Origin: Bacillota bacterium | GTDB lineage: Bacteria > Bacillota > Clostridia > Acetivibrionales > DSM-27016 | Assembly (NCBI GenBank): GCA_023390115.1 | Contig: JAEWDM010000040.1 | Location: 1-64,000 of the forward strand | Reading direction: 5' to 3' | Length of the DNA stretch: 64,000 bases | Shown: piece by piece, positions 61,957-64,000 of the stretch | How the letters are laid out: every line of letters begins with the position of its first letter | How positions within the stretch are numbered: the stretch's first letter is position 1 | The notes under the pieces: generated by a model | Seen by the model: the letters and a program-made list of their open reading frames with translations, nothing else | Databases searched by the model: none | Told to the model about the DNA's origin: nothing | Translations under genes and position numbers: made by a program

Positions 61957-62853
61957 ATGCAGCTGTTATCCAAAAAACACACACCGGATCAAATAATTTT
62001 CAGGGGAATAGGCTATCCGTTGGTTACATTATTTGCACTGGCCTGCCTCATTCCTTTTATAATTATTATTTCCTCCTCGTTTACAAGTGAGCAATATATT
62101 ATCCATCATGGCTATAATATATGGCCCGGGGAGTTTTCACTGGAGAGCTATAAGGTAGTATTCGGCAATCCCATCAGAATCATACGGGCATATGGAGTTA
62201 CTGTTCTTGTAACGGCGGCGGGCACGGCTCTAAGCGTTTTTATAAACACAATGACGGGATATGTGCTGCAAAGAAAGGATTTCAGATGGAGAAATATTTT
62301 TTCATTTTATTTTTTCTTTACAACTCTGTTCAGCGGCGGGCTTGTTCCGTGGTACATCCTGTGCGTAAAATATCTGGGACTCAGGGATAATTTGCTGGCG
62401 TTATTTGTGCCCACTCTGGTATCGGTATGGAATATTATTCTTGTAAAGGGCTTTATGAGAGGAGTACCCTTTGAAATCACCGAATCGGCAAAAATAGACG
62501 GCGCAGGAGATTTCAAGATATTTATAAAGCTTATTATGCCGCTTTCAAAGCCTGTAATTGCCACAATAGGGCTATTTACCGCTCTGACCTATTGGAATGA
62601 CTGGTTTTCGAGCATGCTGTTCATAAATAACGAGGACCTGTACGGGCTTCAGTATTTGCTCTATAAGCTGATGGGAAGCATAAAGGCAATGAGGGATATT
62701 GCCTCCCAGTCGGGCGCGGCAGTAACGTACATGCCCATTGAATCTACAAAAATGGCATTGACCGTGGTTGTAACGGGGCCAATTATATTTCTGTATCCGT
62801 TTGTGCAAAAATACTTTGTAAAGGGGTTAACACTCGGCTCTGTAAAGGGCTGA
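61957..62853 (+). CDS. sugar ABC importer permease, LplC/YtcP type
   Basis: The second permease (298 residues) with the EAA loop ITESAKIDGAGDFKIFIKLIMP and a C-terminal ending PFVQKYFVKGLTLGSVKG, common to this group. ATG 61957 with GGAGGT 6 nt upstream is preferred over GTG 61912. It is followed 23 nt later by the binding-protein gene. Confidence 0.92.
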   Translation: MQLLSKKHTPDQIIFRGIGYPLVTLFALACLIPFIIIISSSFTSEQYIIHHGYNIWPGEFSLESYKVVFGNPIRIIRAYGVTVLVTAAGTALSVFINTMTGYVLQRKDFRWRNIFSFYFFFTTLFSGGLVPWYILCVKYLGLRDNLLALFVPTLVSVWNIILVKGFMRGVPFEITESAKIDGAGDFKIFIKLIMPLSKPVIATIGLFTALTYWNDWFSSMLFINNEDLYGLQYLLYKLMGSIKAMRDIASQSGAAVTYMPIESTKMALTVVVTGPIIFLYPFVQKYFVKGLTLGSVKG

Positions 62854-62876
62854 TTTAAAAAAAAGGAGGAAGAAAG

Positions 62877-64000
62877 ATGAAACTACATTTAAGGAAGGCG
62901 GCAGCTTTTATTCTGGCAATAGTAATGCTTGCATTTACAGTATCCGGATGCGGAGCTCAGGAGAAAGAGGGTATCGGCGAAGCGGGAGGATCAACTGCAG
63001 GGGAGCAGACAAGTGCTGTCATGGAGTATAACGGTAATGATATTTCCCGGCATGTTGATTTAAAAATGTATGTTATAGGAGATAAGCCGGCAGATGCAGA
63101 TACGGTTGTTGCTGAGATTAATAAAAAAACCGAGGCGGATCTGAATGCCTCTCTTGAAATTAACTACATTGCCTTGAGTGATTATGAGCAAAGGTATCCC
63201 CTTCTTCTGGCATCAGGGGAGAAGTTCGACCTGATTTACACCTCGACCTGGGCTTTTTACAGTCAGGAGGCTACAAAGGGAGCATTTGCAGAGGTAAGCG
63301 GCGACGTACTGGAGAAATATATGCCCCTCACTAACGAGAAGCAGTCAAAAATGGCCTTTGAACAGGCAAAAATTCAGGGTAAGGCATATTTTGTGCCTAA
63401 AAACAGCCCATATATAAACAACGCAATTCCTGTTCTCATCAGGGGAGATCTGAGAGAAAAGTACAACATTGGGGAAATTAACAGTATTGAAGGGCTGGAA
63501 AAGTATTTTGATGCCGTGGTAGCAAATGAAAAAGGCATATACCCCTATGCCGCATCGCAAAACAACGTAGAGGTAGCCATGCAGGTGTTTTCATCCGCTA
63601 ATAACTTTCTTCCCATAAGCGGTCTGGATAAGTTCTACGGCTATAAATATGAAGGCAAGGATGTTACGGTTGATGTTTTGAAATGGCAGTATGACACTCC
63701 GGAATACCTGGAATTTGTTAAGAAAATGAAGGTATGGGCGGACAAAGGATATTGGTCTAAGAATGCGGTTGCCAACACTATTTCTCCGAGGGATGCATTT
63801 GAAAACGGCACCTCCGCCTCCCTTTTCTGGAATGTGGACACCTGTGAGGCTACCAAGCTGAGTGTAGAAGCCTCACATCCCGAGTGGAAGCCTGAAATGG
63901 CCGACATAACTCCGGGGGTTGCGCGTGCCGCAGGCATGTATATAGGAGATGGAGTTGCAGTGCTTGCACAGTCGGATAATATTGAAAGGTCGTTTATGGT
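62877..64000 (+). CDS. extracellular sugar-binding lipoprotein, partial (runs off the window)
   Basis: The frame opens at ATG 62877 with AAGGAGG 7 nt upstream and remains open to the window end (374 codons seen). Signal peptide with lipobox TVSGCG at about residues 21-26, then a linker rich in Gly, Glu and Ser, and a type I extracellular solute-binding fold (LLLASGEKFDLIYTSTWAF, KAYFVPKNSPY). It delivers the substrate to the two permeases. A nearby mannanase suggests a mannan-derived ligand, but that is only inference. Confidence 0.9.
   Translation, partial: MKLHLRKAAAFILAIVMLAFTVSGCGAQEKEGIGEAGGSTAGEQTSAVMEYNGNDISRHVDLKMYVIGDKPADADTVVAEINKKTEADLNASLEINYIALSDYEQRYPLLLASGEKFDLIYTSTWAFYSQEATKGAFAEVSGDVLEKYMPLTNEKQSKMAFEQAKIQGKAYFVPKNSPYINNAIPVLIRGDLREKYNIGEINSIEGLEKYFDAVVANEKGIYPYAASQNNVEVAMQVFSSANNFLPISGLDKFYGYKYEGKDVTVDVLKWQYDTPEYLEFVKKMKVWADKGYWSKNAVANTISPRDAFENGTSASLFWNVDTCEATKLSVEASHPEWKPEMADITPGVARAAGMYIGDGVAVLAQSDNIERSFM

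Noticed and set aside
1..64000. CRISPR arrays, tRNA genes, intact transposons or prophage
   Set aside because: No regularly spaced repeats, no cloverleaf other than the tmRNA ends and no complete transposase or phage structural gene were found.

Overview
The window is AT-rich low-GC Firmicutes DNA from a cellulosome-making, spore-forming anaerobic clostridium of the Ruminiclostridium/Acetivibrio type. This rests on a type I dockerin on a GH26 mannanase, spore genes (cwlJ, gerQ, an sspF-type SASP, a Spo0E-like phosphatase, lonB), a complete walRK-type locus, SLH/S-layer proteins, ferredoxin-dependent 2-oxoacid oxidoreductase genes and frequent TTG/GTG starts. The species is not decided from the sequence.

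Layout. 1-108: tail of a 5S rRNA gene with its terminator. 313-3670: nadABC, de novo NAD synthesis. 3.7-7.1 kb: a cluster of DnaA-box-like sites, a membrane-anchored lipase, a CBS protein, the spore pair cwlJ-gerQ and a small SASP gene. 7.3-16.1 kb: a cell-surface locus, with a large S-layer-like protein behind a near-consensus promoter, two TolC-family proteins and a second SLH/Ig surface protein. 16.2-25.1 kb: spo0E-like gene, then walR-walK-secreted protein-walH-walI-murA-walJ-rlmH. 25.2-31 kb: small unknown protein, a heterodimeric ABC exporter, lonB and a perfect 74-bp palindrome. 31-42.3 kb: nuclease, uppP, korAB, rubrerythrin-like protein, tsaD, a second DnaA-box cluster, a radical SAM/PDZ protein, a lytic transglycosylase, DUF402 and PHP proteins, then smpB and tmRNA.

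Directly downstream of tmRNA (42.7-49.4 kb) is an accessory region: an IS1182-type transposase remnant, two truncated integrase pieces, a Uma2 protein, a toroid-like protein, an arsenic operon (arsR, two broken genes that look like an hgcA/hgcB-type pair, acr3, arsC) and a clpB 3' fragment. From 49.6 kb come the dockerin mannanase, dinB, a TetR-controlled flavodoxin-family gene with twin operators, an XRE regulator, an SDR, a ProX-type deacylase and a DNA glycosylase. The right end is a YesN/YesM two-component system followed by an LplABC-type sugar importer that runs off the window.

The most unusual items are the pair of TolC-family proteins without obvious barrel strands inside an S-layer locus of a monoderm; the decayed hgcAB-like pair in the ars operon; two DnaA-box clusters away from dnaA; a radical SAM-PDZ-DUF512-like protein with a permuted domain order; the 74-bp loopless palindrome; and candidate WalR boxes tying walRK to a secreted protein and to the S-layer gene. 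No computation was run; family calls rest on motifs recognised by eye.
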